A stretch of DNA of 64,000 nucleotides from Clostridia bacterium (lineage in GTDB: Bacteria > Bacillota > Clostridia > RGIG7378). Position 1 is the stretch's first letter. Each line of letters starts with the position of its first letter. The position numbers and the translations under genes were made by a program. The notes below the pieces were generated by a model. That model did no database searches. It was not told the DNA's origin and saw nothing but the letters and a program-made list of their open reading frames with translations. Positions 25,866 through 35,875 of the stretch are shown here, piece after piece. The stretch spans positions 34,829-98,828 of the forward strand of contig JAFYSJ010000023.1 in assembly GCA_017559445.1 (NCBI GenBank), given 5' to 3'.

Positions 25866-27869
25866 TCAGTTATATCTTTCCCAATACTGTGGTTCGTCGC
25901 CCCAAGTAGATGTGTCAAAGGCCTTATCTATAACTTCACACATAAATTTGATCTTTGCCTTCATTGCACTATTCAACATCAACTGGTCTGCCATAGCGAC
26001 ATCACCCATTACCTTTTCGAAAATACGTGCTCTGTCCTCCTTGGCAAAAGTCTTGGCATAAGCATCTACAAAGTAAATACCATCTTGGCTCCAGTCGTAA
26101 TATGTCCAATGAGAAGAATAGTTGTCAATGTAATTATATGTTTCGTAATACTCAAATCCCTCTGGATTCAAAGCATCCCAACCATCTTGCCACTCATAGG
26201 AGTGCTGAGAAATCTTAGCCTCAATAGCGTGCCACAACTCATGAGAGAATGTACCTTCCATACCTGTCTGGTATGTAATATCAATTGCAATATTGTAGAA
26301 ATAAGATCCCTTGTAGAAATAAGCAATTGTATTATTTGTGGACTCAATACCGCCAATGAGGTAAATATAAACACCGCCATTGCCCTGCTTATCCTTAAAC
26401 TGTTCAAAGAATCCCTCTGGATACTTAGAAGCCATTTGCTCAAGCTCGTTTAATGCAAATGCGATGAGATCTCTCTCACCTTCCTGCATATATGTGTTTG
26501 TATAAGTATTTGTGTAACTTGCATTCTGTAAAGGCTTAATACACTGGTTAGACATAAGAATTGTAAAACCAAATCTATCCTCTAACTCATCTGCTCTTAC
26601 TCTAAGTGCAGCTAAGTGCTGGCTAATCTCTTCTACCTTAAGATCCGCAAGATAGTTTTCGATAATTGTCTGTTCAACCTTATAATACTCAGACTTTGTA
26701 ACAGATGCAGCCTCTGTAAACTGAAGCAAATCAACTCTTAATACAGCAACCTGATACTTACCATCCTTTTCAATAAGGGAAAGAATCATATCGCTATCTT
26801 CGATGTACTCGAAATAAACAATTCTATCGCCATACAAGGATGTGAAATCACACCACATAAGCTTATCGTCTTCGATGCTGTAAAGCTTATTCTGCAACGG
26901 TCCTTCTATTTCGCCATTTTCGTTATATGTGTAATTTCTGGCAAAATATGGTGAATCCATAACAAGTCTATAACCAGAATTACCTGTCTCAAGAGAAATA
27001 GGTGAAATTGAATACTTAGTACCACCTACATATTTGTTAAGTGAATATCCACCTGGCTCGTAGGTAACAGAATAAGATGCCTCTCCTGCAAAAGTTCTGT
27101 TAAAAGTATCTGTATTAAGGCTTAAAACCTGACCAGATGCAATATCAAAAATCATGTTAGCAGTACCATATTTATACAGAGATGTATTTACTGCCATGTA
27201 TGCAATGTTGCTTTTGAAATCAAAGGAATCGATATAGCTAACTCTCATGCCATATGGAGCTTCAACATATCTAATAGTACCTGATGCTACGTCTCCTTCG
27301 TAAATATAGCCATCACATGTATAGTAATACTTTGTAAAATCGCTATTGAAAATAGAACCATACTGCTCTACTTCGATTGTACGGATTACATTCAAATTGG
27401 AATCCATAATGTAAAAGATTGTGCCAGCATAATTGCTACCCAAAACCTTACCAGATACTGGATCAGAATCTACAAACATAAACTGATACTCAATAACTGG
27501 ACCCTGTGTATATGTACCAGTTGTAAAATCATAAATAGCAGTATATGTGAAAGTATCATAATCAGAGTACTCATCGCCTGAATACTGTCTCCATGTAACC
27601 AATACCTTGTTTGAACCCAAATAGAACATGTCTGGCATGTCTTCAAATGTAGGAACATTCAGCTCAACAATTGTCTGCTGAGGCAAAATATCACTCAAAC
27701 TGGGTGTTGGAGTTGCTGTGGGCTCAGCTGTTGGGGTAGCAGTTGGTGTACCTGTAGGATTACCCTGTGTAACATCTGAAATTTTGTCCCCACCGCATGC
27801 AATAACAATGGCCAAAGCTGTAGCCAATATAATAATCAATATAAGAATTTTGTTTAACTTTTTGTTCAT
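25866..27869 (-). CDS. Putative zinc-metalloprotease lipoprotein with beta-propeller-like N-terminal half
   Basis: A 667-residue exported lipoprotein: signal peptide ending in ALAIVIACGGD, then a Pro/Thr linker (about residues 36-57). Residues 70-400 consist of short beta-rich stretches suggestive of a propeller, and residues 420-667 resemble a zincin, with GTFSHELWHAIEAKI near residue 540 matching HExxH. The substrate is unknown and I do not recognise an exact family. It stands alone, with AGAGG before the ATG. Confidence 0.6.
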   Translation of the reverse strand: MNKKLNKILILIIILATALAIVIACGGDKISDVTQGNPTGTPTATPTAEPTATPTPSLSDILPQQTIVELNVPTFEDMPDMFYLGSNKVLVTWRQYSGDEYSDYDTFTYTAIYDFTTGTYTQGPVIEYQFMFVDSDPVSGKVLGSNYAGTIFYIMDSNLNVIRTIEVEQYGSIFNSDFTKYYYTCDGYIYEGDVASGTIRYVEAPYGMRVSYIDSFDFKSNIAYMAVNTSLYKYGTANMIFDIASGQVLSLNTDTFNRTFAGEASYSVTYEPGGYSLNKYVGGTKYSISPISLETGNSGYRLVMDSPYFARNYTYNENGEIEGPLQNKLYSIEDDKLMWCDFTSLYGDRIVYFEYIEDSDMILSLIEKDGKYQVAVLRVDLLQFTEAASVTKSEYYKVEQTIIENYLADLKVEEISQHLAALRVRADELEDRFGFTILMSNQCIKPLQNASYTNTYTNTYMQEGERDLIAFALNELEQMASKYPEGFFEQFKDKQGNGGVYIYLIGGIESTNNTIAYFYKGSYFYNIAIDITYQTGMEGTFSHELWHAIEAKISQHSYEWQDGWDALNPEGFEYYETYNYIDNYSSHWTYYDWSQDGIYFVDAYAKTFAKEDRARIFEKVMGDVAMADQLMLNSAMKAKIKFMCEVIDKAFDTSTWGDEPQYWERYN

Positions 27870-27880
27870 AACAAACCTCT

Positions 27881-27916
27881 AAAAAAGAAAGTCCCGTACC
27901 ATTTAGGTACAGGACT
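27881..27916 (-). terminator. Terminator of the Na/Pi cotransporter gene
   Basis: Minus strand AGTCCTGTACC pairs with GGTACGGGACT (one G-T pair) around TAAAT, followed by TTCTTTTTT. It sits just ahead of the metalloprotease gene. Confidence 0.88.
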
Positions 27917-27963
27917 ATTTTACTAAATATCTACTATATTAACAACACACTTAAGTAACAATG

Positions 27964-29640
27964 TTACCTACCAATTGTCGGTCTATTTACACCCATGCTT
28001 GTTTCAAGGATTGCAATACCAACGTTGGCACAGTGGTCGGAAATGCTGGAGTAGCTAGAAAGAACTTCCATAAGTACAAGGCCCATTTCTACAGTACACT
28101 TGCCCTTCTGAAGTCTCTTAATATGATGATCCTTCATTCTAGCCAATGTCATGCCAATCTTCTGTTGCATCTGGCCAATCTTAATTGCGTCAGCGGAATC
28201 TGTACTTGCAAAAGAGTGAATTGTGAGATCAAGCATCTCTACCATCATTGCATTAAGATTCTCAATTTCCTCAAATGCCTCTGGTGAGAATGAAAGCTCC
28301 TTATTCTTCATGTTGTTAGCACAAATCTTAAGACCCTGAGCATGGTCACCAATACGTTCAAAGTCACTAAGTGTTCTCATCATAAGAGAAACATGTCTAG
28401 CCTCATTGTGTGTAAGGTTCAAGTTAGAAAGCTTAACTAAATACTTACCAAGGTTAGACTCATAGTGGTCAAGCTGATCCTCCATAGATGAAATCTGCTC
28501 TGCCTCGTTATCATCAAACTTAACAAGCAAATCCTTAGCCTTAAGGAAAGCCTCTCTAGCCATCTTAGACATTGTCTCTGTCATTGTGTATGCTTGAGAT
28601 ACAGCAAAGTGAGGAACTGCCATAATACGCTCGTCAAGAACTGTAAAGTCAACTTCCTCATCCTTTTTGCCCTTAACAATCATCTTAGCAAGCTTCTCAA
28701 GAAGGTTAACGAATGGGAACAACATAAATGTTGTAACTACGTTAAAGATGGAGTGCATAACAGCAATTGCAAATGGAGTTACAGGTGCATCTGTAATTGC
28801 AAACTTAAAGATAGCATCTGCAATTAACCAAGCTGCTAAGCAAATAACTGTACCAATTACGTTAAACAAAACGTGTACACATGCTACACGACGAGCATTC
28901 TTCTTAGTACCGATGGCGGACATGAGAGCAGAAATACATGTACCAATATTCTGACCCATGATAATTGGAATAGCTGCACCATATGTAATGGAACCAGATA
29001 CTGCCAATGCCTGCAAAATACCTACTGAAGCTGCAGATGCCTGAATAGCAGCAGTTACAATAGTACCTACCAAAACACCGAGCAATGGGTTCTGGAATGC
29101 AACGAGGATATTAGTGAACTCAGGCATATCCTTAAGAGGAGCAACTGCAGTTGTCATCATAGACATACCATACATAAGAATTGCAAATCCAAGGAAGATA
29201 GTACCTGTATCCTTACGCTTCTGCTTCTTAGAAGCCATGATCATTACAATACCAATGAAAGCAATGATTGGTGAGAAGTTAGTAGGCTTAAGCATCTTCA
29301 AAATGAAGAGGTCGCTACTAATACCAGAAAGTGAAAGAATCCAAGAAGTAATAGTTGTACCAATATTGGATCCCATGATAACGCCAATAGCCTGTGTAAG
29401 ACTAAGGATACCGGAGTTAACCAAACCAACCAACATAACTGTTACGGCTGAAGAGGACTGAACAGCTGCTGTAACACCAGCACCGAGTAACAATGCAGTT
29501 ACTCTACTAGATGTGGCCTTACCGAGAACCTTCTCGATCTTACCACCTGCCATCTTCTCTAATCCCTCACTGAGAACATGCATTCCGAAGAGGAATAATG
29601 CCAAACCGCCTAATAAGGCAAATACTGAGAAAATATCCAT
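27964..29640 (-). CDS. Na/Pi cotransporter family protein with PhoU-like tail
   Basis: A 558-residue membrane protein. Two inverted-topology Na_Pi_cotrans repeats carry the QSSSAVTVMLVGL (near 60) and QASAASVGIL (near 205) signatures, each followed by an MGSNIGT/MGQNIGT motif. After about nine membrane segments comes a cytoplasmic PhoU-like helical domain (residues 350-550). Family members import phosphate with sodium; the PhoU part probably regulates flux. The ATG has AAGGAG upstream and a good promoter. Confidence 0.92.
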   Translation of the reverse strand: MDIFSVFALLGGLALFLFGMHVLSEGLEKMAGGKIEKVLGKATSSRVTALLLGAGVTAAVQSSSAVTVMLVGLVNSGILSLTQAIGVIMGSNIGTTITSWILSLSGISSDLFILKMLKPTNFSPIIAFIGIVMIMASKKQKRKDTGTIFLGFAILMYGMSMMTTAVAPLKDMPEFTNILVAFQNPLLGVLVGTIVTAAIQASAASVGILQALAVSGSITYGAAIPIIMGQNIGTCISALMSAIGTKKNARRVACVHVLFNVIGTVICLAAWLIADAIFKFAITDAPVTPFAIAVMHSIFNVVTTFMLFPFVNLLEKLAKMIVKGKKDEEVDFTVLDERIMAVPHFAVSQAYTMTETMSKMAREAFLKAKDLLVKFDDNEAEQISSMEDQLDHYESNLGKYLVKLSNLNLTHNEARHVSLMMRTLSDFERIGDHAQGLKICANNMKNKELSFSPEAFEEIENLNAMMVEMLDLTIHSFASTDSADAIKIGQMQQKIGMTLARMKDHHIKRLQKGKCTVEMGLVLMEVLSSYSSISDHCANVGIAILETSMGVNRPTIGR

Positions 29641-29676
29641 ATTACTCCTTAGTTAAAGAAAGTTTAGATACATTTT

Positions 29677-29705
29677 TTATAACACTTCTAGAGAACTAAT
29701 GTCAA
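29677..29705 (-). promoter_or_regulatory. Promoter of the Na/Pi cotransporter gene
   Basis: Minus strand -35 TTGACA (29700-29705), 17-base spacer, -10 TTATAA (29677-29682) with an upstream TG. Confidence 0.75.
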
Positions 29706-29723
29706 ACAAAAAAGCCAAAATAA

Positions 29724-30419
29724 CTACAATATTCCCTTAAGTTTCGACATGATTTCGCCTGTTGGTTCAGGCACATCCTTTAATGGAAATTCAATACCTA
29801 AAGTGTCGTATTTTGTCTGGCACATTTTATGGAAAGCAAGAAGCTCCACCTTATCCACGACAGAATAACTATCACGAATAGTGTTTAGTTTCAAAACATT
29901 ATCCTCTGTATCGTTTAGCGTAGGAATAATTACCTGACGAAGAGTAGTTGTAATACCTCTCTCCTGCAACTTTTCTAAGAACTTAATCACTGGGGTCATG
30001 GAACATCCCACATTTGCGAGATAATCATCTTCATTTGTGTATTTGATATCCAAAAGGACCCTGTCAGTTACTTCTAAAAGTGATAAAACATCATCATTCA
30101 AAATACATCCAGATGTATCTAAGCATGTGTTAATTCCATGCTCTTTGCAAAGTAAAAACAGTTCTCTTAAATCCTTTGCTTGCAAGAGTGGTTCTCCTCC
30201 AGATACTGTAATGCCTCCATCAGAGCCAAAATATTCCTTGTACCTAAGAACCTGCTTAAACAGATCCTGAGAAGAAACTTCTCTACCACCAGTCATGGCC
30301 CAAGTATCAGGGTTATGGCAACATTTGCATCTAAGAGGACAGCCCTGAAGAAAGGCTACAAACCTAACTCCCGGGCCGTCTAATGTTCCTAATGATTGAA
30401 TTGAATGAACCTTTATCAT
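29724..30419 (-). CDS. pflA: Pyruvate formate-lyase activating enzyme
   Basis: A radical-SAM enzyme that installs the glycyl radical on PflB. The 231-residue protein has the cluster motif [14 protein letters not shown] (CxxxCxxC) near residue 28 and the SAM-binding [13 protein letters not shown] near 70. Its ATG overlaps the pflB stop by four bases, so the pair is co-translated. Length is slightly shorter than the E. coli enzyme but normal for clostridia. Confidence 0.95.
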   Translation of the reverse strand: MIKVHSIQSLGTLDGPGVRFVAFLQGCPLRCKCCHNPDTWAMTGGREVSSQDLFKQVLRYKEYFGSDGGITVSGGEPLLQAKDLRELFLLCKEHGINTCLDTSGCILNDDVLSLLEVTDRVLLDIKYTNEDDYLANVGCSMTPVIKFLEKLQERGITTTLRQVIIPTLNDTEDNVLKLNTIRDSYSVVDKVELLAFHKMCQTKYDTLGIEFPLKDVPEPTGEIMSKLKGIL

Positions 30420-32650
30420 ATGGTCTCGTGGAATGTTCTGCTAATAACTTCCTGCTGCTGAGCCTTGGAGAGCTTGTGGAAGTTAACTGCGTATCCAGAA
30501 ACACGAATTGTAAGGTTTGGATATGCCTCTGGATCCTCATATGCCTTGATCAAAGTCTCACGGTTCATAACGTTAATGTTAATGTGGTGAGCTTTTTTAG
30601 CAAAGTAACCATCCAAAATAGATACAAGATTATATATTCTCTCCTCATCTGTTGCGCCCAATGTCTTGGGAGTGATGGAGAATGTGTTGGAAATACCATC
30701 TCTGCAATCGTCATAGCTAAGCTTTGCAACGGAGTTAAGAGATGCAAGAGCACCATTTTCCTCACGGTTATGCATTGGGTTAGCACCAGGTGCGAAGGGT
30801 TCGCCTGCCTTTCTACCATCTGGAGTTGCTGCTGTGTTCTTACCGTACATTACGTTAGATGTAATAGTAAGTACTGACAATGTATGAATAGCATCTCTGT
30901 ATGCAGGAGTCTTGCGAAGCTCTGTAATAACCTTATGAGTAATATCCTTAGCGAAAAGGTCTACTCTATCGTCGTCATTACCAAACTTGGGGAACTGGCC
31001 CTCAACCTCAAAGTCCTCAATAAATCCAGTTGCATTCTTAATAGGACGAACCTTAGCATACTTAATAGCAGAAAGGGAGTCTGCTATTACAGAAAGGCCT
31101 GCTACACCAAATGCCATGAATCTCTCAACATCTGTGTCGTGAAGAGCCATCTGAATCTTTTCATAGCAATACTTGTCATGCATGTAATGGATAACGTTCA
31201 TGGTCTTAACGTAAAGTTTCATGAGCCATGAAATGTATCTACCAAAGCGCTCCAATACGTTGTCGATATCGAGAGTATCGCCCTCAATTACACCCATCTG
31301 AGGTCCAATATGGATGTCACTAGAAATGTCGTAACCACCGTTAAGAGCAATGAGCAAAAGCTTAGGCAAGTTACATCTTGCGCCAAAGAACTGCATCTGC
31401 TTACCAAGCTTCATGGCAGAAACACAACATGCAATAGCGTAGTCATCGCCATATGTTGGACGCATAATATCATCGTTCTCATACTGAATGGAGTCTGTAT
31501 CAATAGAAACCTTGGAACAGAAATCCTTAAAGCCCTGAGGAAGCTGTGTTGACCAGAGAACTGTCAAATTTGGCTCTGGAGAAGAACCCAAAGTATAAAG
31601 TGTGTTAAGCATACGGAATGTGCTCTTAGTAACAAGGCTACGTCCGTCCTCGCCCATACCACCAAGTGCCTCTGTGATCCACATTGGGTCACCACCAAAA
31701 AGCTCGTTGTACTCAGGAGTTCTAAGGTGTCTTGCAATACGAAGCTTAATAACAAAATCATCCATAAGCTCCTGTGCAGTTTCCTCTGTCAAAATGCCCT
31801 TAGCAATATCTCTCTCAATATAAATATCAAAGAAAGTGCTTACTCTACCAAGAGACATAGCAGCACCATTCTGCTCCTTAATAGCAGCAAGATAAGCAAA
31901 ATATGTCCACTGAATAGCCTCGTGTGCATTCTTAGCAGGCTCAGAAATATCGTAACCGTAATTCTTAGCCATTTCCTTCATCTTTTCGAGGAAAGAAATC
32001 TGCTGAAAAAGTTCCTCTGCCAAACGAGTGTTGTCTACAGTAAAGTCACTGTTAAGGCCAAGGTTGTTCTTATCAGCCTTTTTGCCCTTAATAAGTCTAT
32101 CTACACCATAAAGAGCTACTCTTCTGTAGTCGCCAATAATACGGCCTCTACCGTATGCATCTGGCAAACCTGTAATAACGTGACACTTACGAGCTGCTCT
32201 CATTTCGTCTGTATATGCGCGGAAAACGCCATCGTTATGTGTTGTACGGAACTTGAAAGTTGTCTCAACCTTTTCGCTAAGCTCATAACCATAAGCAGCA
32301 CATGCCTGACGAACCATACGCATGCCACCAAATGGGTTAACGCTACGCTTAAGCGGGCTATCTGTCTGCATACCAACGATTAACTCGTTATCCTTGTCAA
32401 TATAGCCTGGCTTAAATACTGCAAGAGAAGAAACTGTCTCTGTGTCGATGTCCAAAACACCACCCTTAGCTCTCTCCTGTCTAAAGAGGTCCTGAACCTT
32501 GTCCATAAGGTTAGAAGTACGATCAGTAGCCTTAGCCAAGAAGCTGTGGTCACCTGTGTATTCCTTGTAATTCTTCTGAATAAAGTCTCTTACATTAATC
32601 TCGTCCTGCCAGACGCCATTATTAAATCCATCCCAATTCAAATGATACAT
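30416..32650 (-). CDS. pflB: Formate C-acetyltransferase (pyruvate formate-lyase)
   Basis: Splits pyruvate plus CoA into acetyl-CoA and formate in anaerobic fermentation. The 744-residue protein carries the active-site cysteine pair in [13 protein letters not shown] and the C-terminal glycyl-radical motif [15 protein letters not shown]. The start is the ATG at 32650 (MYHLNWDGF), with AGGAG upstream; the longer frame to 32731 runs through the riboswitch. Expression is likely controlled by that leader. Confidence 0.97.
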   Translation of the reverse strand: MYHLNWDGFNNGVWQDEINVRDFIQKNYKEYTGDHSFLAKATDRTSNLMDKVQDLFRQERAKGGVLDIDTETVSSLAVFKPGYIDKDNELIVGMQTDSPLKRSVNPFGGMRMVRQACAAYGYELSEKVETTFKFRTTHNDGVFRAYTDEMRAARKCHVITGLPDAYGRGRIIGDYRRVALYGVDRLIKGKKADKNNLGLNSDFTVDNTRLAEELFQQISFLEKMKEMAKNYGYDISEPAKNAHEAIQWTYFAYLAAIKEQNGAAMSLGRVSTFFDIYIERDIAKGILTEETAQELMDDFVIKLRIARHLRTPEYNELFGGDPMWITEALGGMGEDGRSLVTKSTFRMLNTLYTLGSSPEPNLTVLWSTQLPQGFKDFCSKVSIDTDSIQYENDDIMRPTYGDDYAIACCVSAMKLGKQMQFFGARCNLPKLLLIALNGGYDISSDIHIGPQMGVIEGDTLDIDNVLERFGRYISWLMKLYVKTMNVIHYMHDKYCYEKIQMALHDTDVERFMAFGVAGLSVIADSLSAIKYAKVRPIKNATGFIEDFEVEGQFPKFGNDDDRVDLFAKDITHKVITELRKTPAYRDAIHTLSVLTITSNVMYGKNTAATPDGRKAGEPFAPGANPMHNREENGALASLNSVAKLSYDDCRDGISNTFSITPKTLGATDEERIYNLVSILDGYFAKKAHHININVMNRETLIKAYEDPEAYPNLTIRVSGYAVNFHKLSKAQQQEVISRTFHETI

Positions 32651-32670
32651 ACTAAAATCTCCTATACATA

Positions 32671-32772
32671 CAAAAAGGGCAAACCAGCTTGTAACTGACT
32701 TGCCCAGACGGTCGGCATTATACTCTTGCATTCCCCAGCGTGAACTCGCTAAATCCGTCAGTCATGCAAAAG
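32671..32772 (-). ncRNA. ZTP (pfl motif) riboswitch with terminator, upstream of pflB
   Basis: The minus strand shows the ZTP riboswitch hallmarks: GACTGACGG near the 5' side, GGGGAAT, and the conserved CCGTCTGGGCA on the 3' side. GACGG and CCGTC can form the pseudoknot. The last GGGCAA of the aptamer also pairs with TTGCCC, forming a hairpin followed by TTTTTG. Binding of ZMP/ZTP, which signals a 10-formyl-tetrahydrofolate shortage, should stop terminator formation and switch on pflB, which supplies formate. The family is named for its association with pfl genes. Confidence 0.88.
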
Positions 32773-32788
32773 CCAAATCAATGAATAA

Positions 32789-32817
32789 ATTATATTTCAT
32801 AGCATTTCTTTTGTCCA
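32789..32817 (-). promoter_or_regulatory. Promoter of the pflB riboswitch transcript
   Basis: Minus strand -35 TGGACA (32812-32817), 17-base spacer, -10 TATAAT (32789-32794), immediately before the aptamer. Confidence 0.75.
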
Positions 32818-32866
32818 TTGAATAAAGGTCAAAAAGAACGACAAAATATAATATTTTTTTGTAAAC

Positions 32867-34144
32867 TTATGCTTCCTTTTTCTTGAAATCAATCTTGCCA
32901 AGAACAAGTGCCAAAACCAAGCCAACTGCAATAGCAACAACAAGGTCAAATACAACTGTAAGCACAAATGTTACAACAAGAATAAGGATGTCCTTCCAAG
33001 TCTCGTTCTTGCAAACACCAAGGAACTTGCGCCACTCGCTCATGTTGTATGCAACGATGAACAAAATAGCTGCAATAGTTGGCATTGGAATAAGGCCAGC
33101 AAGTGGCATCAAGAACAAGAGAACCAACAAAAGAACAACTGCATGAACCATACCTGCAACTGGTGTTCTACCACCATTCTTAACGTTAGCAGCAGTTCTA
33201 GCAATAGCACCTGTAGCTGGAATACCGCCAAAGAGTACTGACATAATATTGCCAAGACCCTGTGCTGTAAGCTCAGCATTGGAGTTGTGCTTATCGTCCA
33301 CCATGCCATCTGCAACTACGCAGGACAAAAGGGACTCAATAGCAGCCAAAACAGCAATAGTTACTGCACTTGGAAGTGCTGCCATAACTGTTTCCTTAGT
33401 GATTACAAGTGAACCAATTGTGAGCTGTGGGAAACCAGATGGAATAGTGTAAAGCTCGCTAATTGTGTAAACACCTGCATCCATGCCAGGTACGAACTTA
33501 ACCAAGAGAGCTCCTACAACAACTGCAATGAGTGATGGTGGAAGCTTCTTCTCTACCTTGGGGTAGAAAATCAAAATAGCCAAGGAAACAAGACCAACCA
33601 CCAAGGCCTGCCAGCTAAATGTGGAAATGTGCTCAATGTTAGCCATAACCTTTTCCATAGCTTCAATAGGCTTTACACCAGCGGCATATGTAATACCGAG
33701 GAAATCCTTAATCTGACCAAGCAAAATTGTAATTGCAATACCAGATGTGAAACCAATGGTAATTGTCTTAGGAATAAACTTAATGAGAGAACCAAGCTTG
33801 CACACGCCCATGACAATGAGCAAAAGACCTGCCAAAATTGTGGCGATGATCAAGCCATTCATTCCCTGTGTTGCAACAACGCCTGCAACTACTGTAGCAA
33901 AGGCCGCTGTAGGTCCTGCAATCTGTACTTTGCTACCGCCCAACAAGGAAACGATGAAACCTGCAAAGATTGCTGTATAAACACCACAGGCTGGCTCAAC
34001 ACCAGATGCAAGTGCCAATGCAATAGACAAAGGAAGAGCAATAATAGCTACGATAAGGCCTGCTGTAAGATCCTTAACAAACTGTGCTGACTTGTACTCT
34101 TTGATACAATCGAAAAACTTAGGTTTTAAATAAAAATTCTTCAT
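32867..34144 (-). CDS. SulP-family anion transporter
   Basis: A 425-residue membrane transporter of the SulP/SLC26 family with ten or more hydrophobic segments; the family signature GVYTAIFAGFIVSLLGGSKVQIAGPTAAF lies at residues 55-85. Most bacterial SulP proteins end in a cytoplasmic STAS domain; this one stops directly after the last membrane segment (GKIDFKKKEA). The substrate (sulfate, bicarbonate or a dicarboxylate) cannot be told. AGGAG precedes the ATG. Confidence 0.88.
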   Translation of the reverse strand: MKNFYLKPKFFDCIKEYKSAQFVKDLTAGLIVAIIALPLSIALALASGVEPACGVYTAIFAGFIVSLLGGSKVQIAGPTAAFATVVAGVVATQGMNGLIIATILAGLLLIVMGVCKLGSLIKFIPKTITIGFTSGIAITILLGQIKDFLGITYAAGVKPIEAMEKVMANIEHISTFSWQALVVGLVSLAILIFYPKVEKKLPPSLIAVVVGALLVKFVPGMDAGVYTISELYTIPSGFPQLTIGSLVITKETVMAALPSAVTIAVLAAIESLLSCVVADGMVDDKHNSNAELTAQGLGNIMSVLFGGIPATGAIARTAANVKNGGRTPVAGMVHAVVLLLVLLFLMPLAGLIPMPTIAAILFIVAYNMSEWRKFLGVCKNETWKDILILVVTFVLTVVFDLVVAIAVGLVLALVLGKIDFKKKEA

Positions 34145-34163
34145 ACAAAAAACTCCTATTAAA

Positions 34164-34199
34164 AATACCTTGTAGGTTTACCACAATCTACAAGGTATT
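34164..34199 (-). terminator. Hairpin between methyltransferase and SulP genes
   Basis: Minus strand AATACCTTGTAG pairs perfectly with CTACAAGGTATT (12 bp), followed by TTTTAATAGG. It may terminate the methyltransferase transcript or act as a leader attenuator for the SulP gene. Confidence 0.65.
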
Positions 34200-34217
34200 A
34201 CAAGTGTTTTAAGTATA

Positions 34218-34964
34218 TTATTGTCGTTTTTTGGCAACTATTAAGAATCTATGTACAGTTCCCTCTACTTTACCCTCTGTGTCTATTTCTTTCTGCATTT
34301 CTAAGAGCTTGTCGTAGCACTTTTCTACAGAGAAATCGGGGAACTCCCATGGAATAACTCTAGCAAACCACACAAAGGCTCCCACGTCCAAAAACGTCAT
34401 TGGCTGGAATGTTTCCTCACCAACTAAAATATCAAATCCTGCATCAACAAAGTCCTGTGACTGGCACTTAAGATTATGCCCAGGATATGGCTTTTGAACA
34501 TTTGGCAAAACCTTGGCAACCAAATCCCTGTCGTTATCTTCACCAACTTGCTGTGTGATGAACAAGCCACCTGGTTTAAGGATTCTGTAAAGTTCCTTGA
34601 CGCTGTATGATCCGTGTCTGTTAATCACAACATCAAATGTTTCGTCTGCAAAGGGTATGTTTGCTGGGGCGTCACATGGCCTAAAGTCAATGCCCATAGG
34701 AATAAGCTTTTGCTGGCAAAGCTTTACGTTTGGCTCGTAGCCTTCTGTGGCGCTTACATTATGCAGTGGATGACCAATGGATAAAAGGACTTCTCCTCCG
34801 CCTGTGTCGTAATCCAAAAGTTTCATATCCGGAGTTACATACTGACGGACAACTGATACATAGTCCCAAGGCAGTGGTGATTCAATGCACCTGCCTGCAA
34901 TATGGGAGAAATCCCAGCCATGTATGTGGGCTATTTCCTGCTCTTGAAGCCATGTTTGTTTCAT
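34218..34964 (-). CDS. Class I SAM-dependent methyltransferase
   Basis: A 248-residue soluble protein with a Rossmann methyltransferase fold: motif I is KLLDYDTGGGEVLLSIG (near 48), then ATEGYEPN (acidic residue for SAM ribose), FDVVINRHGSY and LKPGGLFITQQVG. The target is unknown. It sits between an Rrf2 regulator gene and a SulP transporter. An alternative family assignment such as a rRNA or small-molecule methyltransferase cannot be excluded. Confidence 0.8.
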   Translation of the reverse strand: MKQTWLQEQEIAHIHGWDFSHIAGRCIESPLPWDYVSVVRQYVTPDMKLLDYDTGGGEVLLSIGHPLHNVSATEGYEPNVKLCQQKLIPMGIDFRPCDAPANIPFADETFDVVINRHGSYSVKELYRILKPGGLFITQQVGEDNDRDLVAKVLPNVQKPYPGHNLKCQSQDFVDAGFDILVGEETFQPMTFLDVGAFVWFARVIPWEFPDFSVEKCYDKLLEMQKEIDTEGKVEGTVHRFLIVAKKRQ

Positions 34965-35010
34965 GTATTTTGAGTCCTTTCACTTGCACAGCACATTGTA
35001 CTGCAAAGCA

Positions 35011-35457
35011 TTAAATCTTCCTAATTCTCTCAATAAGCGCGCTAACTGAAATATCCTCATTTACCATATCTGCAATGGAGATCATTTCCAAACGGCTAGT
35101 AATAATGCTATTAAGCTCTTCAAAAACTAAATGGAACTTACATCTAGGCTTACTTGGATGGCGACTACATACATGCTCTGGCAAAAGGCAATGTCTAATA
35201 GCAATAACTCCATCTACAGATTCAATAATTTGCTTAAGTGACAAATCTTCAGATGCAATATTTAAAGAGAATCCACCATTTACTCCTCTTGTGGACTTAA
35301 CAATGCCAGCTAACATAAGCTTACGCAAAATCTTAGATGTGAAACTCTGCGGAATGCTAAGTTCCTCTGACAAACGAGGTGCGCCAACTGGTGTATCTGT
35401 CTGAGCCAATGCTGTACATATTCTCAATGCGTAATCTGCTTCCTGTGTAATTCTCAT
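35011..35457 (-). CDS. Rrf2-family transcriptional regulator
   Basis: A 148-residue winged-helix repressor. The start MRITQEADYALRICTALAQ and the recognition-helix region SIPQSFTSKILRKLMLAGIVKSTRGVNGGF are typical. Three cysteines in HCLLPEHVCSRHPSKPRCKFH (residues 89-109) match the Fe-S cluster ligands of IscR/NsrR/RsrR-type members, so it probably senses iron-sulfur status, oxygen, NO or redox. Strong promoter and autoregulation are plausible. Confidence 0.88.
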   Translation of the reverse strand: MRITQEADYALRICTALAQTDTPVGAPRLSEELSIPQSFTSKILRKLMLAGIVKSTRGVNGGFSLNIASEDLSLKQIIESVDGVIAIRHCLLPEHVCSRHPSKPRCKFHLVFEELNSIITSRLEMISIADMVNEDISVSALIERIRKI

Positions 35458-35477
35458 ACTTAATCTCCTTAATTACT

Positions 35478-35525
35478 ACCGCTTTGGTACGGATTGATTG
35501 TACAATATTGGTCCTTTTTGGTCAA
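35478..35525 (-). promoter_or_regulatory. Promoter of the Rrf2 gene with a small dyad
   Basis: Minus strand -35 TTGACC (35520-35525), 17-base spacer, -10 TACAAT (35497-35502). Just downstream the sequence TACC-aaagc-GGTA (35477-35489) is an inverted repeat over the likely transcription start and could be the regulator's own site. Confidence 0.6.
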
Positions 35526-35537
35526 TAAAAAACAGGA

Positions 35538-35804
35538 TTACTTATCCTGTCTTTTGAATAATCTTATGATTGCTATAACTGGTATTGAGCAAACTAATGC
35601 AATTAATAAAGCAGAAATAATTCTAATCACTATCTCAGTTGCCATAACAAAAATAACAACAAAAATCGCTAGAATTGCGCTAAACACTAAAAAGAAAGCA
35701 AGTCCGCAGAGTATTCTTAAAACAAGTGGCAACTTTTTGTTTGTCATTACCTCAAAGGAACCTTCGAAGATAATGCTAAACAATACTTCAATAAGAATAT
35801 CCAT
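35538..35804 (-). CDS. Small hypothetical membrane protein (88 aa)
   Basis: Two strongly hydrophobic segments (about residues 28-52 and 55-78) with basic ends (MTNKK and RLFKRQDK) predict a two-pass membrane protein. GGAGACTTT precedes the ATG. No family recognised. It lies next to another small membrane protein gene and may share its transcript. Confidence 0.6.
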   Translation of the reverse strand: MDILIEVLFSIIFEGSFEVMTNKKLPLVLRILCGLAFFLVFSAILAIFVVIFVMATEIVIRIISALLIALVCSIPVIAIIRLFKRQDK

Positions 35805-35875
35805 AAAGTCTCCTACTCCTTTCTCGGCGCATCGGCAAAGGATTAAATATAAATCCTAACATCCTCTTCATAGTC

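Noticed and set aside
29650..29723. Terminator after pflA
   Set aside because: A T-rich stretch is present but I find no stable hairpin before it.
32650..32731. N-terminal extension of pflB
   Set aside because: The extension is translation of the ZTP riboswitch; the ATG at 32650 has AGGAG and matches the family start.
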